Translations under genes and position numbers: made by a program | Shown: piece by piece, positions 1 to 8,352 of the stretch | Layout of the letters: every line of letters begins with the position of its first letter | Position numbering within the stretch: position 1 is the stretch's first letter | The notes under the pieces: model-generated | Databases searched by the model: none | What the model was told of the DNA's origin: nothing | Seen by the model: only the letters and a program-made list of their open reading frames with translations | Assembly (NCBI GenBank): GCA_001899585.1 | Contig: MKWE01000052.1 | Span: forward strand, 140,179-199,353 | Length of the DNA stretch: 59,175 bases | From: Rhodospirillales bacterium 70-18 | GTDB taxonomy: Bacteria > Pseudomonadota > Alphaproteobacteria > Acetobacterales > Acetobacteraceae | Direction: 5' to 3'

Positions 1-41
1 CCCCGCCTCCCCGTCTCCCCGCCTCCCCGTCTCCATGTGAA
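1..41. repeat. C-rich tandem repeat, arm of a dispersed hairpin element
   Basis: Two direct copies of a 16-base unit CCCCGCCTCCCCGTCT are followed by CCATGTGAA. The same C-rich run ending in CCTCCATGTGAA forms the right arm of the long hairpin between purQ and purL (18847-18880). Here only one arm is visible because the window begins inside it, so the other arm may lie to the left. It sits about 40 bases upstream of the carboxyltransferase start codon. Confidence 0.6.
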
Positions 42-80
42 CCTTCTTCGCCACTCCCTCCCCACCCGAAGGACCCCCGC

Positions 81-1640
81 ATGAGCTGGCAACCCGAGCT
101 GGATGAACTCCGGCGCCGCGAGCAGCTTGCCCACCGCATGGGCGGCGCCGACAAGGTGAAGCGCCAGCACGACGGCGGCCGGCTGACCGTGCGCGAGCGC
201 ATCGACGGGCTGCTGGACCAGGACAGCTTCCACGAGGTCGGCGCCATCGCCGGCCGCGCCAGCTACGCCCCGGACGGCAGCCTGGCCGATTTCACCCCGT
301 CCAACTGCGTGTTCGGGCGCGGCATGGTCGATGGCCGCCCGGTGGTGGTCTGCGGCGACGACTTCACCGTGCGCGGCGGCTCGGCAGACGCCACCATCCG
401 CGAAAAGCCGCAAATGGCCGAGCAGATGGCCGCCGAATTCCGCCTGCCGATCATCCGCATCATCGAGGGCTCCGGCGGCGGCGGCTCAGTCAAGACCATC
501 GAGACCACCGGCCGCGCCAACCTGCCCGGCAAGGTGGGCGGCACGTTGTCCTACCAGTACACCACCGCCAATCTGGGCCTGGTGCCGGTGGTGGGCCTTG
601 GCCTCGGCTCGGTCGCCGGCCTCGGCGCGGCGCGGCTGGCCGCCAGCCACTATTCGGTGATGACCAAGGCCACCTCCGCCATGTTCGTCGCCGGCCCGCC
701 GGTGGTGGCCGGCACCGGCGAGCACCTCAGCAAGCAGGAGCTCGGCGGCTGGGAAATCCAGACCCGCAGCGGCGCCGTGGACCACGCGGTCGATACCGAG
801 GAGGAAGCGTTCGCCTGCGCCCGCCGCTTCCTCTCCTACCTCCCCGCCTCGGTGCACGCCCTGCCGCCCACCCTGCCCGCCACCGACGACCCGAACCGGC
901 GCGACGAGCGGCTGCTGTCCATCATCCCGCGCGAACGCCGCAAAGTGTACAAGATGCGCGCCGTGATCGACGCGGTGGTGGACCACGGCAGCTTCTTCGA
1001 GATGGGCCGCATGTTCGGCCGCTCCATCATCACCGGCCTGGCCCGGCTGGACGGCCGGGCGGTCGCGGTGATGGCCGGCGACCCGTATTTCTACGCCGGC
1101 GCCTGGACCGCCGAGGCCTGCCAGAAGATCGTCCGCTTCGTCGACCTTGCCGAGACCTTCCATCTGCCGGTGGTCTACCTGGCCGACTGCCCCGGCTTCC
1201 TGATCGGGCTGGAGGCGGAGAAGGCCGCCACCATCCGCCACGGCGTGCGCGCCATGGCCGCGGTGAACCAGACCACGGTGCCTTGGTGCACGATGATCGT
1301 GCGCAACGCCTTCGGCGTGGCCGGCGCGGTGAACGTGCCGCATGGCCGCCTCGCCCTGCGCTACGCCTGGCTCTCGGCCTATTGGGGGTCGCTGCCGCTG
1401 GAAGGCGGGATCGAGGCCGCCTACCGCGCCGAGATCGAAGCCTCCGCCGACCCGGCGGCGACGCTGCGCGAGATCGAGCAGCGGCTGAACCTGCTGCGCT
1501 CGCCGTTCCGCACAGCGGAAAGCTTCTGGGTGGAGGAAATCATCGACCCGCGCGATACCCGCAAGCTGCTGTGCGAATTCGCCCGGCTGGCGGAGCCGTT
1601 GGGCACGCCGGGGGCGCCCAGGTTCGGGCCTCGGCCGTAG
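81..1640 (+). CDS. acyl-CoA carboxylase, carboxyltransferase (beta) subunit
   Basis: A 519-residue protein of the biotin-dependent carboxyl transferase family (PccB/MccB/AccD-type), which transfers CO2 from carboxybiotin to an acyl-CoA in the cytoplasm. Length matches the usual 510-540 residues and the two crotonase-like halves are visible. The first half carries the glycine-rich segment EGSGGGGS near residues 129-136. The second half has the acyl-CoA site region around IVRNAFGVAGAVNV. The start ATG follows a GAAGGACCCCCGC leader with a usable Shine-Dalgarno. No biotin carboxylase/BCCP partner lies beside it, so the alpha subunit must be elsewhere; substrate (propionyl, methylcrotonyl, geranyl or other acyl-CoA) cannot be decided from this sequence. 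It is convergent with clpA, separated by the AT-rich triple-hairpin repeat. Confidence 0.88.
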   Translation: MSWQPELDELRRREQLAHRMGGADKVKRQHDGGRLTVRERIDGLLDQDSFHEVGAIAGRASYAPDGSLADFTPSNCVFGRGMVDGRPVVVCGDDFTVRGGSADATIREKPQMAEQMAAEFRLPIIRIIEGSGGGGSVKTIETTGRANLPGKVGGTLSYQYTTANLGLVPVVGLGLGSVAGLGAARLAASHYSVMTKATSAMFVAGPPVVAGTGEHLSKQELGGWEIQTRSGAVDHAVDTEEEAFACARRFLSYLPASVHALPPTLPATDDPNRRDERLLSIIPRERRKVYKMRAVIDAVVDHGSFFEMGRMFGRSIITGLARLDGRAVAVMAGDPYFYAGAWTAEACQKIVRFVDLAETFHLPVVYLADCPGFLIGLEAEKAATIRHGVRAMAAVNQTTVPWCTMIVRNAFGVAGAVNVPHGRLALRYAWLSAYWGSLPLEGGIEAAYRAEIEASADPAATLREIEQRLNLLRSPFRTAESFWVEEIIDPRDTRKLLCEFARLAEPLGTPGAPRFGPRP

Positions 1641-1644
1641 AAGG

Positions 1645-1746
1645 AAGCGGTTCTTTTTTGAAAAAAAGAACCAAAAAACTTTTATCCGTTTCGCTTCAGA
1701 CCAAACGAATAAAGTTTTTTTGCTTCTTTTTGTTCACAAAAAGAAG
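1645..1746. repeat. AT-rich triple-stem intergenic repeat, copy 1 (likely bidirectional terminator)
   Basis: Three stems in a row. Stem 1 (1649-1672) is a perfect 11-bp hairpin GGTTCTTTTTT with a 2-base loop. Stem 2 pairs AAAAAACTTTTATCCGTTT (1673-1691) with AAACGAATAAAGTTTTTT (1703-1720), nearly perfect. Stem 3 (1723-1746) is a perfect 10-bp hairpin CTTCTTTTTG with loop TTCA. Long A and T runs follow the stems on both strands, as expected for intrinsic terminators reading from either side. It starts 5 bases after the carboxyltransferase stop. Copies 2 and 3 are at 14226-14304 and 53386-53500, all three between convergent genes. Confidence 0.8.
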
Positions 1747-1764
1747 ACTTCCCTTCCCTGTTGC

Positions 1765-1800
1765 CAAACAAAAACGCCGCCCACTTACGTCGGCGGCGTT
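1765..1800 (-). terminator. intrinsic terminator of clpA
   Basis: On the minus strand a 9-bp perfect stem (AACGCCGCC at 1773-1781 with GGCGGCGTT at 1792-1800, 10-base loop) is followed by a T-rich tract (TTTTTGTTTGG). It lies 25 bases past the clpA stop, independent of the neighbouring AT-rich repeat. Confidence 0.75.
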
Positions 1801-1824
1801 GATGTGAACTCGAACCCGATCCCG

Positions 1825-4176
1825 TCAGCCGGCGACTTCCGGCTCCTTCTCGGTGCCGCCCTCGTCGCCGTCGCTTTCCGGCTTCGGCAGCGCGGGCACC
1901 GCGGCCTCGATGAATTCGAAGTCCAGCTTGTTGTCCTTCATCGTCACCTTCACCGCCCCGCCCTTCACCAGGCGGCCGAACAGCAACTCCTCGGCCAGCG
2001 GCTTCTTGATGTATTCCTGTATCACCCGGCCCAGCGGGCGGGCGCCATACAGCCGGTCGTAGCCGCGTTCGGCCAGCCACTCCTTGGCCGCCGAGGACAG
2101 CTCGATCGTCACGTTGCGGTCGGCGAGCTGCGCCTCAAGCTGCATGACGAACTTCTCGACCACGCGGCCGACGATCTCCGGGGTCAGCGCCGCGAACGGG
2201 ATCACCGCGTCCAGCCGGTTGCGGAATTCCGGCGTGAACATCCGCTTGATCGCGTCCTCGTCCTCTCCCGCCCGGCCCTCGCGGCCGAAGCCGATGGCTT
2301 CCTTGGCCATGTCGGACGCGCCGGCATTGGTGGTCATGATCAGGATCACGTTGCGGAAATCGACCACCTTGGCGTTGTGGTCGGTCAGCTTGCCGTGGTC
2401 CATCACCTGCAACAGGATGTTGAACAGGTCCGGATGCGCCTTCTCGATCTCGTCCAGCAGCAGCACGCAATGCGGATGCTGGTCGATGGCGTCCGTCAGC
2501 ATGCCGCCCTGGTCGAACCCGACATAGCCCGGGGGCGCCCCGATCAGCCGGCTGACGCTGTGGCGCTCCATGTATTCGCTCATGTCGAAGCGGATCAGCT
2601 CGATGCCCAGGGTGCTGGCGAGCTGGCGCGCCACCTCGGTCTTGCCCACGCCGGTCGGGCCGCTGAACAGGTAGTTACCGATCGGCTTCTCCGGCTCGCG
2701 CAGCCCGGCGCGGGACAGCTTGATCGCCGCCGCCAGCGCGTCGATCGCCTTGTCCTGGCCGAACACCATCGAGCGCAGGTCGCGCTCCAGGTTGCGCAGC
2801 GTCTCCTTGTCGTCGGCGGAGACCGACTTGGGGGGAATGCGGGCGATCTTGGCGACGATCTCCTCCACGTCGCGCAGGGTGACGGTCTTGCGGCGCTTGC
2901 CCTCGGGCAGCAGCATCCGGCTGGCGCCCACCTCGTCGATCACGTCGATCGCCTTGTCGGGCAGCTTGCGGTCGTGGATGTATTTGCTCGACAGCTCGAC
3001 GGCGGCGCGGATCGCCTCCTCGGTGTAGCGCACCTTGTGGTGCTTCTCGTAGTTGGCCTTCAGCCCGCGCAGGATCTTCACCGCGTCTTCCAGGCTCGGC
3101 TCGTTCACGTCGATCTTCTGGAAGCGGCGGACCAGGGCGCGGTCCTTCTCGAAATAGTTGCGGAATTCCTTGTAGGTGGTGCTGCCGATGCAGCGCAGGT
3201 TGCCGCTGGCCAACGCCGGCTTCAGCAGGTTGGAGGCATCCATCGCCCCGCCGCTGGTCGCACCCGCGCCGATCACCGTGTGGATCTCGTCGATGAACAG
3301 GATGGCGGCGGTCTGCGCCTCCAACTCGGTCACCACCGCCTTCAGCCGCTCCTCGAAATCGCCGCGATAGCGGGTGCCGGCCAGCAGGCTGCCCATGTCC
3401 AGCGCGTAGATGGTGGACTTGGCCAGCACCTCAGGCACGTCGCCTTCCACGATGCGCTTGGCCAGGCCCTCGGCGATCGCGGTCTTGCCCACGCCGGGGT
3501 CGCCCACGTACAGCGGGTTGTTCTTGGTGCGGCGGCACAGGATCTGGATTGTCCGCTCGATCTCGCTTTCGCGGCCGATCAGCGGGTCGATCTTGCCGGC
3601 CATCGCCTTCTTGTTGAGGTTCACGCAGTAGTTGGACAGCGCGTCCTGGCCGCGGCCCTTGGGCTTGTCCTCCCGCTCGGACTCGCCGCCGGAGTCGCCG
3701 CTGCTGCCGCTGCCCTGCACCGGGCGCGACTGTGCGCGGCCGGGGGCCTTGGCGATGCCGTGGCTGATGAAGTTCACCGCGTCCAGCCGGGTCATGTCCT
3801 GCGTCTGCAGGAAATACACGGCATGGCTTTCCCGTTCGCTGAACAGGGCCACCAGCACGTTGGCGCCGGTCACCTCGTCCTTGCCGGAGGATTGCACATG
3901 GATGGCGGCACGCTGCACCACGCGCTGGAAGCCGGCGGTGGGCTTGGGGTCGCCCGGACGGTCGGTGGCCAGGCCCGCCAGGTCCTTGTCGAGGAACTCG
4001 GTCAGGTCGGTCCGCAGCTTGTCCAGGTCCACGCCACAGGCCCGCAGCACGGTGGCGGCGTCGCTGTCGCCGGTCAGCCCCAGCAGCAGGTGTTCCAGGG
4101 TGGCGTATTCATGGCGACGCTCGCTGGCCAGCGAGAGGGCGCGGTGGAGCGTCTGTTCTAGATTGCGCGAGAGCAT
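1825..4176 (-). CDS. clpA: ATP-dependent Clp protease ATP-binding subunit ClpA
   Basis: A 783-residue class I Clp/Hsp100 unfoldase that feeds substrates to ClpP. The N-domain (about 1-145) contains the double Clp-N repeat, which binds ClpS. The first AAA+ module has Walker A GDPGVGKT near residue 225 and a Walker B LFIDEIHT. The second has Walker A GPTGVGKT near residue 505 and [10 protein letters not shown]. The C-terminal D2-small domain runs to about 760, and the last 25 residues are acidic. The ClpP-docking IGF-type loop probably corresponds to the AIGFGREGR region. The start ATG is preceded by GAAGGAGCGTCGACTGCC, a good ribosome binding site. It lies downstream of clpS on the same strand, the usual adaptor-unfoldase arrangement. 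Length is close to E. coli ClpA (758). Confidence 0.97.
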   Translation of the reverse strand: MLSRNLEQTLHRALSLASERRHEYATLEHLLLGLTGDSDAATVLRACGVDLDKLRTDLTEFLDKDLAGLATDRPGDPKPTAGFQRVVQRAAIHVQSSGKDEVTGANVLVALFSERESHAVYFLQTQDMTRLDAVNFISHGIAKAPGRAQSRPVQGSGSSGDSGGESEREDKPKGRGQDALSNYCVNLNKKAMAGKIDPLIGRESEIERTIQILCRRTKNNPLYVGDPGVGKTAIAEGLAKRIVEGDVPEVLAKSTIYALDMGSLLAGTRYRGDFEERLKAVVTELEAQTAAILFIDEIHTVIGAGATSGGAMDASNLLKPALASGNLRCIGSTTYKEFRNYFEKDRALVRRFQKIDVNEPSLEDAVKILRGLKANYEKHHKVRYTEEAIRAAVELSSKYIHDRKLPDKAIDVIDEVGASRMLLPEGKRRKTVTLRDVEEIVAKIARIPPKSVSADDKETLRNLERDLRSMVFGQDKAIDALAAAIKLSRAGLREPEKPIGNYLFSGPTGVGKTEVARQLASTLGIELIRFDMSEYMERHSVSRLIGAPPGYVGFDQGGMLTDAIDQHPHCVLLLDEIEKAHPDLFNILLQVMDHGKLTDHNAKVVDFRNVILIMTTNAGASDMAKEAIGFGREGRAGEDEDAIKRMFTPEFRNRLDAVIPFAALTPEIVGRVVEKFVMQLEAQLADRNVTIELSSAAKEWLAERGYDRLYGARPLGRVIQEYIKKPLAEELLFGRLVKGGAVKVTMKDNKLDFEFIEAAVPALPKPESDGDEGGTEKEPEVAG

Positions 4177-4493
4177 GGCAGTCGACGCTCCTTCGGTCAG
4201 TGTTCGTCCCGGCTTTCGGCCTGCGGGACGCCAGGTGTCTCTCCCGTCATGGGGCCGGCCCCCATGGTGCGGTCCGGCTCCAAACGGGTCCGGCCCAAAC
4301 GAGCCCGGCTACGAATATGGGGCCGATTGGACGATGATCCACCAATCTTTCTCGATTGTGCACCAGGGGGGCCAGGAAATTCGCGTGGCGCCGCTAAAAT
4401 TTCGGCCATCTTGCCGGCCGGGCCGGCCCGCCGCCGCCGCGCTGCCCATAAAACCGGCATGGCAGCCGCGCGCCGGGCGACGGAACTAGCGGG
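4177..4493. promoter_or_regulatory. clpS-clpA intergenic region
   Basis: A 317-base spacer without a convincing gene. On the minus strand an octamer CCCCATAT (4315-4322) resembles the -10 element of heat-shock sigma-32 promoters (CCCCATNT), about 140 bases before clpA. I find no convincing matching -35. An inverted repeat GATTGG/CCAATC (about 4324-4346) flanks a short spacer beside it. The length of the spacer suggests clpA has its own promoter instead of relying only on clpS readthrough. Confidence 0.35.
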
Positions 4494-4859
4494 CTATTCC
4501 TTCTCGATCGTGCATTGCAGCGGGTGCTGGTTCTGCCGCGCCAGGTCCATCACCTGGGTCACCTTGGTCTCGGCGACCTCGTAGGTGAACACGCCGCACA
4601 CGCCCACGCCGCGGCGATGCACGTGCAGCATGATCTGCGTCGCCTCGTCGCGGTTTTTCTGGAAGAACCGCTCCAGCACGTGCACCACGAATTCCATCGG
4701 GGTGTAGTCGTCGTTGAGCATCAACACTTTGTACATGGCGGGCTTGCGGGTCTTCGGCCGAGCCTTGATCACCACGCCGGTGTTGGGCGTCTCGCCGCCG
4801 CCCTTGCGGCCGCCGTCGTCGTCTCGGCCGTCGCCCTTGCGCTTGTCGCCGTCACTCAT
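4494..4859 (-). CDS. clpS: ATP-dependent Clp protease adapter protein ClpS
   Basis: A 121-residue N-end rule adaptor that hands substrates with bulky N-terminal residues to ClpA. After a charged, flexible N-terminus ([17 protein letters not shown]) comes the conserved core: the [14 protein letters not shown] motif of the N-degron pocket, then [22 protein letters not shown] and the C-terminal helix ending in [10 protein letters not shown]. In-frame starts upstream (for example at 4880, adding MIGRLRT, or as far as 5024) are possible; I chose the start that gives a typical ClpS length and no extra upstream residues. Located upstream of clpA on the same strand. Confidence 0.93.
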   Translation of the reverse strand: MSDGDKRKGDGRDDDGGRKGGGETPNTGVVIKARPKTRKPAMYKVLMLNDDYTPMEFVVHVLERFFQKNRDEATQIMLHVHRRGVGVCGVFTYEVAETKVTQVMDLARQNQHPLQCTIEKE

Positions 4860-5028
4860 CGTTCGCAACCGTCCGATCATGCCTGATCCCATCCCCCCGG
4901 GGGCGCCGAGGCCGGCGCAATCAGGTGGGACATGCGGGGCCAAAATGCCGCGCACCCGACACCATATCGGAAACCGCGGCCCGGTTAAAAGGGGCGCGCC
5001 ATCGCCCGGCTGACCAGCGTACACGAAG

Positions 5029-5060
5029 AGAGGCCCGGGAGGGGGGGACCCCGGGCCTCT
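5029..5060 (-). terminator. GC-rich hairpin downstream of the phasin gene
   Basis: A perfect 11-bp stem AGAGGCCCGGG/CCCGGGCCTCT with a 10-base G-rich loop, 46 bases past the phasin stop codon on the minus strand and before clpS. No T run follows, so it may act as a stabilising 3' hairpin or a weak terminator. Confidence 0.5.
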
Positions 5061-5105
5061 TCCGTCAACCCCCGCCCATCGGGCGAGGGGAGTCGACCGC
5101 CCGCC

Positions 5106-5645
5106 TCAGGCGGCGCGGCCGAACTTTTCCGCCGCCAGGGTGACGCGCGCGGTGATCGGCGCCAGCGCCTGCTCGGCGAGCTTCATCGAAGCGTCGGTCA
5201 GCTTGCCGGTCTCGGCCATCGCGGCCTCGACGGAGCTGCGGGTCAGGCTGGTCTGCAGCTCGACGGCGTCCTTCAGGGACTTCACGCCGGCCAGCGCCTT
5301 CATGGTGGACATCGCCGCGTCCATCTGCGCCTGGGCGGTCGCCGCCATCGCCTTGGACAGGTCCTGCACGCCCGCGGCCCAGATCTGGCTGGACTTCACG
5401 AACGCCTCGACATTGCCCTGGCCGAACGACACCATGTCTTCCGCCGACTTCATAACCTTGTCCATATTGGCTTTCACTTCCGTCTGGGTCTTCTCGAAAC
5501 CGGCCATCGCGCCGGACACGCCGTCCTTCAGGGCGCCGACCGTGTGGTCGAAGCCCTTCTTTGCCGCCGCGCTGGCGGCCTGCACCGTCTCGTTGGCCGT
5601 CGCGGTGGCATCCACCAGCGGCTCGCCGTTCTTCTTCACAGCCAT
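5106..5645 (-). CDS. phaP: phasin family protein (PHA granule-associated)
   Basis: A 179-residue, alanine-rich, all-helical protein with the phasin_2 pattern: repeated amphipathic segments such as FEKTQTEVKANMDKVMKSAE, DMVSFGQGNVEAFVKSSQIW and DLSKAMAATAQAQMDAAM, and a C-terminal LAEQALAPITARVTLAAEKF. Phasins coat polyhydroxyalkanoate granules and limit coalescence. The start at 5645 is supported by GAAGGAG 7 bases upstream; the longer open frame reaching 5861 crosses the promoter and is rejected. A sigma-70 promoter and a PhaR-like operator lie upstream (separate entries), which independently supports the phasin assignment. No PHA synthase or depolymerase is in the window. Confidence 0.9.
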   Translation of the reverse strand: MAVKKNGEPLVDATATANETVQAASAAAKKGFDHTVGALKDGVSGAMAGFEKTQTEVKANMDKVMKSAEDMVSFGQGNVEAFVKSSQIWAAGVQDLSKAMAATAQAQMDAAMSTMKALAGVKSLKDAVELQTSLTRSSVEAAMAETGKLTDASMKLAEQALAPITARVTLAAEKFGRAA

Positions 5646-5730
5646 GGTCGAACTCCTTCTGATCATCCCGCACGCCGGCGCGGCTCGTCGTGCCGGCAGC
5701 CAGTCCGCCGCATCCGGGTCAAAATCCATG

Positions 5731-5741
5731 CTGCATTGCAG
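5731..5741. promoter_or_regulatory. candidate PhaR operator of the phasin gene
   Basis: The sequence CTGCATTGCAG is an exact match to the CTGC-N3-GCAG motif reported for the PHA-responsive repressor PhaR in Rhodobacter/Paracoccus. It sits just downstream of the phasin -10 box, overlapping the expected transcription start, which is the position expected of a repressor site. Confidence 0.6.
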
Positions 5742-5748
5742 CAACGGT

Positions 5749-5777
5749 GATATAGGGCATCGGTTCGGGAGGGTCAA
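5749..5777 (-). promoter_or_regulatory. sigma-70-type promoter of the phasin gene
   Basis: On the minus strand TTGACC (5777-5772) and TATATC (5754-5749) are separated by exactly 17 bases. Transcription would begin near 5742, about 100 bases before the phasin start codon and within the CTGCATTGCAG palindrome. Confidence 0.7.
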
Positions 5778-5784
5778 GCGATTA

Positions 5785-5799
5785 TTGTGCAGTGCACAA
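5785..5799. promoter_or_regulatory. TGC-rich palindrome upstream of the phasin -35
   Basis: TTGTGCAGTGCACAA is a perfect 7-1-7 inverted repeat, 8 bases upstream of the phasin -35 element. Its TGCA halves resemble the TGC-rich second PhaR contact described upstream of phaP in Paracoccus. It could be a second operator half that brackets the promoter. Confidence 0.45.
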
Positions 5800-5907
5800 A
5801 GATGATCGTCCGCGGCAACGTCCGGCGAAAATCCGGGCCAAACCCGGGCGGACCGCCCCAATCTCGTAGAAACACCGATTAACCCCTTATAACAACGGCA
5901 TTCCGCC

Positions 5908-5937
5908 TGGACACTTCGGGGCCGCCGCCGCTACACT
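5908..5937 (+). promoter_or_regulatory. candidate promoter of the D,D-carboxypeptidase gene
   Basis: TGGACA (5908-5913), an 18-base spacer and TACACT (5932-5937) give a plausible sigma-70 promoter about 50 bases before the ATG at 5989, divergent from the phasin promoter. Confidence 0.4.
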
Positions 5938-5988
5938 CCCTGCCGCTCGCCCATTCTCGCCTCGCTCACACCGGGAGACGTATTCGAC

Positions 5989-7212
5989 ATGGCCTCCGGA
6001 CGGCCCCCGCTCCACTCCCGGCTGCCCGCCGGCCCGGCGCCGCTGCGCCGCCTGTATAGCTTGTCGGCTGTGCTGGCCTGCCTGCTGCTGGCACTCTCCA
6101 CCGCCCCGGCCCACGCGCAGATCGGCTCGGACCGCTACGCCTCGATCGTGGTGGAGGCCGATAACGGCCGCGTGCTCTCCGCCGCCAATGCCGAGGAGCC
6201 GCGCCACCCGGCCAGCCTCACCAAGATGATGACCCTCTATATGGTGTTCGAGGCGCTGCGCGACCGCCGCATCACCCTGCACCAGAGCGTGCCGGTCAGC
6301 GCCCATGCCGCCTCCATGCCGCCCACCAAGCTGGGCCTCGTCCCTGGCGGGCGCATCACCGTGGAGCAAGGCATCCTCGGCCTGGTCACCAAATCCGCCA
6401 ACGACGCCGCCGCGGCACTGGGCGAGCTGCTGGGCGGCGACGAGGCGCGCTTCGCCCAGATGATGACGCTGCGCGCCCGCGCCCTCGGCATGCGCCACAC
6501 CCTGTTCCGCAACGCCTCCGGCCTACCCGATCCGGAGCAGGTCACCACCGCCTACGACCTGTCCCTGCTCGCCCGCCACCTGGTGCACGACTTCCCGCGG
6601 CAGTACCGCTATTTCAGTGTCCCCAGCTTCAGCTTCCACGGCCGCACCATCAACACCCATGACTATATGCTGGACCGCTACCCGGGCACCGACGGCATCA
6701 AGACCGGCTACACCAACGCCTCCGGCTTCAACTTGGTCACCTCCGTGGTGCGCAACAACGTCCGCCTGATCGGCGTGGTGATGGGCGCCGCCCGCCCCGG
6801 CGAGCGCGACCTGCACATGATCTCGCTGCTCAACCAGGCCTACGACAAGCTGGACGTGCCCGCCCCCGGCCGCATCCAGACCGCCAGCCGCATGGGCGCC
6901 ATCGTGCCCGCCGCCCAGGCCGCCACGCTGCCCCATCCCGCCCCGCCCCGCGCCGCCGCCGGCTGGGCGGTGCAGGTGGGCGCCTATCTCAACCAGGCAG
7001 CCGCCCGGCGCGCCGCCGCCAACGCACGCAAGCTGGCCGATGTCGGCGAAATCCGTCTGGAATCCGTGGTGATCCGCCACCGCACCTACTGGCGCGCCCA
7101 GCTCGCCGGCCTGCGCCGGGCCGAGGCGTCCGGCGCCTGCACGGCGCTGGCCCGCCACAAACTCTCCTGCGCGCTGATCCGCCCGGAAAGCGGCGAGATC
7201 GCCAGCCGCTGA
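5989..7212 (+). CDS. dacA: D-alanyl-D-alanine carboxypeptidase with C-terminal SPOR domain (PBP5/6 type)
   Basis: A 407-residue periplasmic penicillin-binding protein that trims the terminal D-Ala of peptidoglycan pentapeptides (peptidase S11). A basic N-terminus and hydrophobic stretch ending AHAQ (about residues 1-44) form a signal peptide. The three catalytic motifs are present: SLTK at 76-79 (nucleophile S76), SAN at 136-138 and KTG at 238-240. The last 80 residues (WAVQVGAYLNQAAARRAA...) form a SPOR-type domain, which binds denuded glycan strands at the septum. Alphaproteobacterial S11 enzymes often have this SPOR fusion in place of the PBP5 amphipathic anchor. Single gene, divergent from phasin. 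Confidence 0.94.
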   Translation: MASGRPPLHSRLPAGPAPLRRLYSLSAVLACLLLALSTAPAHAQIGSDRYASIVVEADNGRVLSAANAEEPRHPASLTKMMTLYMVFEALRDRRITLHQSVPVSAHAASMPPTKLGLVPGGRITVEQGILGLVTKSANDAAAALGELLGGDEARFAQMMTLRARALGMRHTLFRNASGLPDPEQVTTAYDLSLLARHLVHDFPRQYRYFSVPSFSFHGRTINTHDYMLDRYPGTDGIKTGYTNASGFNLVTSVVRNNVRLIGVVMGAARPGERDLHMISLLNQAYDKLDVPAPGRIQTASRMGAIVPAAQAATLPHPAPPRAAAGWAVQVGAYLNQAAARRAAANARKLADVGEIRLESVVIRHRTYWRAQLAGLRRAEASGACTALARHKLSCALIRPESGEIASR

Positions 7213-7255
7213 AGCGTGCCGCCCGCTTCTCTCAGCGGGCATCACGCTCCGGCGG

Positions 7256-8188
7256 CTACACCCCGGCCCGCACGGCGGCGAACGCCCGCAGCCAGTTGCC
7301 GGCGCACACCTTCTCCACCTCGTCCGCCCGCATGCCGCGCCCGCGCAGCGCCTCGGCCAGTTCGTGGTGGCGGGCGAAATCCGGCATCTCGGTCTCGGCC
7401 ATCCCGGCCGGCATGTCGGTGCCGATGCCAACATGGTCCACCCCGATCGCGTCGATCAGGCGGAACATGTGGGTGATCATGCCCTGCATCCCCTCGTCCC
7501 ACAGCACCGCGATCCAGGCGCCCACCACGCCGCCGCTCTCGGCCACCATGCGCGCATAATCGGAGCTGATGAACCGCTTGTGCCCGCCATCCGGCCGGTC
7601 CGGCCAGACCAGGTTGGCATGCGTGCACAGGAACGGCCGGCCGCTCGCCGCCGCCACCCCGCGCACCGTCGCCTCGGTGCAATGCGCCACGTCCACCATG
7701 ATCCCCAGCCGGTCCATCCGCCGCACCGCCGCGGCGCCGAACGCCGTCAGCCCGCCATGCACCGGCGCCGCCGTCTGGATGTCGCCGGTCTCGTTGACCA
7801 CGTAATGGGTGAGCTGGATGCTGCGCACCCCGCGCGCCGCCATCGCGTCCAGCCGGTCGAGGTCGCCTTCCAGGAAGTCGCACCCCTCCACCGCCAGCAC
7901 GATCGACGGATCGTCGGCCCGGATCTCCCCCGGCTCACGCGCGATGCGCACGCCGCAGGCGTCATAGGCATCCAGCGCCGCCACCGTGGCGGCCAGGCAC
8001 TCGCCGGGCGCGGCGTCGCGCACCTGCCGGATGGACTTGGTCGCCAGGTCGCGCCGGATGATCGGCGCGTCCGCCACCGCCGCCACCACGCAGGCCACCA
8101 CCCCGCCGGGCCCCATGCTGTCCAGCACGGAACGATCGACACCTGGCTTGCTGGTACGCCCCGCATGGGTGTGCATATCGATGATCAT
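7256..8188 (-). CDS. membrane dipeptidase family protein (peptidase M19)
   Basis: A 310-residue zinc-dependent amidohydrolase-fold enzyme of the renal dipeptidase family. The start at MIIDMHTHAG places the metal-binding HxH motif (normally HxD in M19) at residues 6-8, so any N-terminal extension would be upstream of the barrel. Further family segments are the bridging-Glu region VLAVEGCDFL, QLTHYVVNE, VDVAHCTEATV, PFLCTHANL and VDHVGIGTDMPAG. Residues such as DHVGIGTDMDG-like near the C-terminus are typical. No signal peptide is apparent, so a cytoplasmic location is likely. It may act on dipeptides or as a D-amino-acid dipeptidase. A longer open frame upstream (to 8302) lacks family similarity and overlaps the divergent map leader. 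Confidence 0.85.
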   Translation of the reverse strand: MIIDMHTHAGRTSKPGVDRSVLDSMGPGGVVACVVAAVADAPIIRRDLATKSIRQVRDAAPGECLAATVAALDAYDACGVRIAREPGEIRADDPSIVLAVEGCDFLEGDLDRLDAMAARGVRSIQLTHYVVNETGDIQTAAPVHGGLTAFGAAAVRRMDRLGIMVDVAHCTEATVRGVAAASGRPFLCTHANLVWPDRPDGGHKRFISSDYARMVAESGGVVGAWIAVLWDEGMQGMITHMFRLIDAIGVDHVGIGTDMPAGMAETEMPDFARHHELAEALRGRGMRADEVEKVCAGNWLRAFAAVRAGV

Positions 8189-8352
8189 GCGCCCAGGCTG
8201 ACCCGGAACCGCCCGCCACGCAAGCACCCCGCCCTTGCGCCGCCACTCCCGCTTGCGCATGTTGCACCCAGCACAACGCCCGACACAGGCCGCCGGCGCC
8301 ACCCCCCATTGGCCCGTGCCCAGACGGCACAGCGGAGAGACGGAGCATCACG

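Noticed and set aside
1720-4161. An 813-codon open frame on the plus strand opposite clpA
   Set aside because: It is antisense to a confidently assigned clpA and its translation is His/Gln/Leu-rich low-complexity of the sort generated by high-GC third positions; no motifs.
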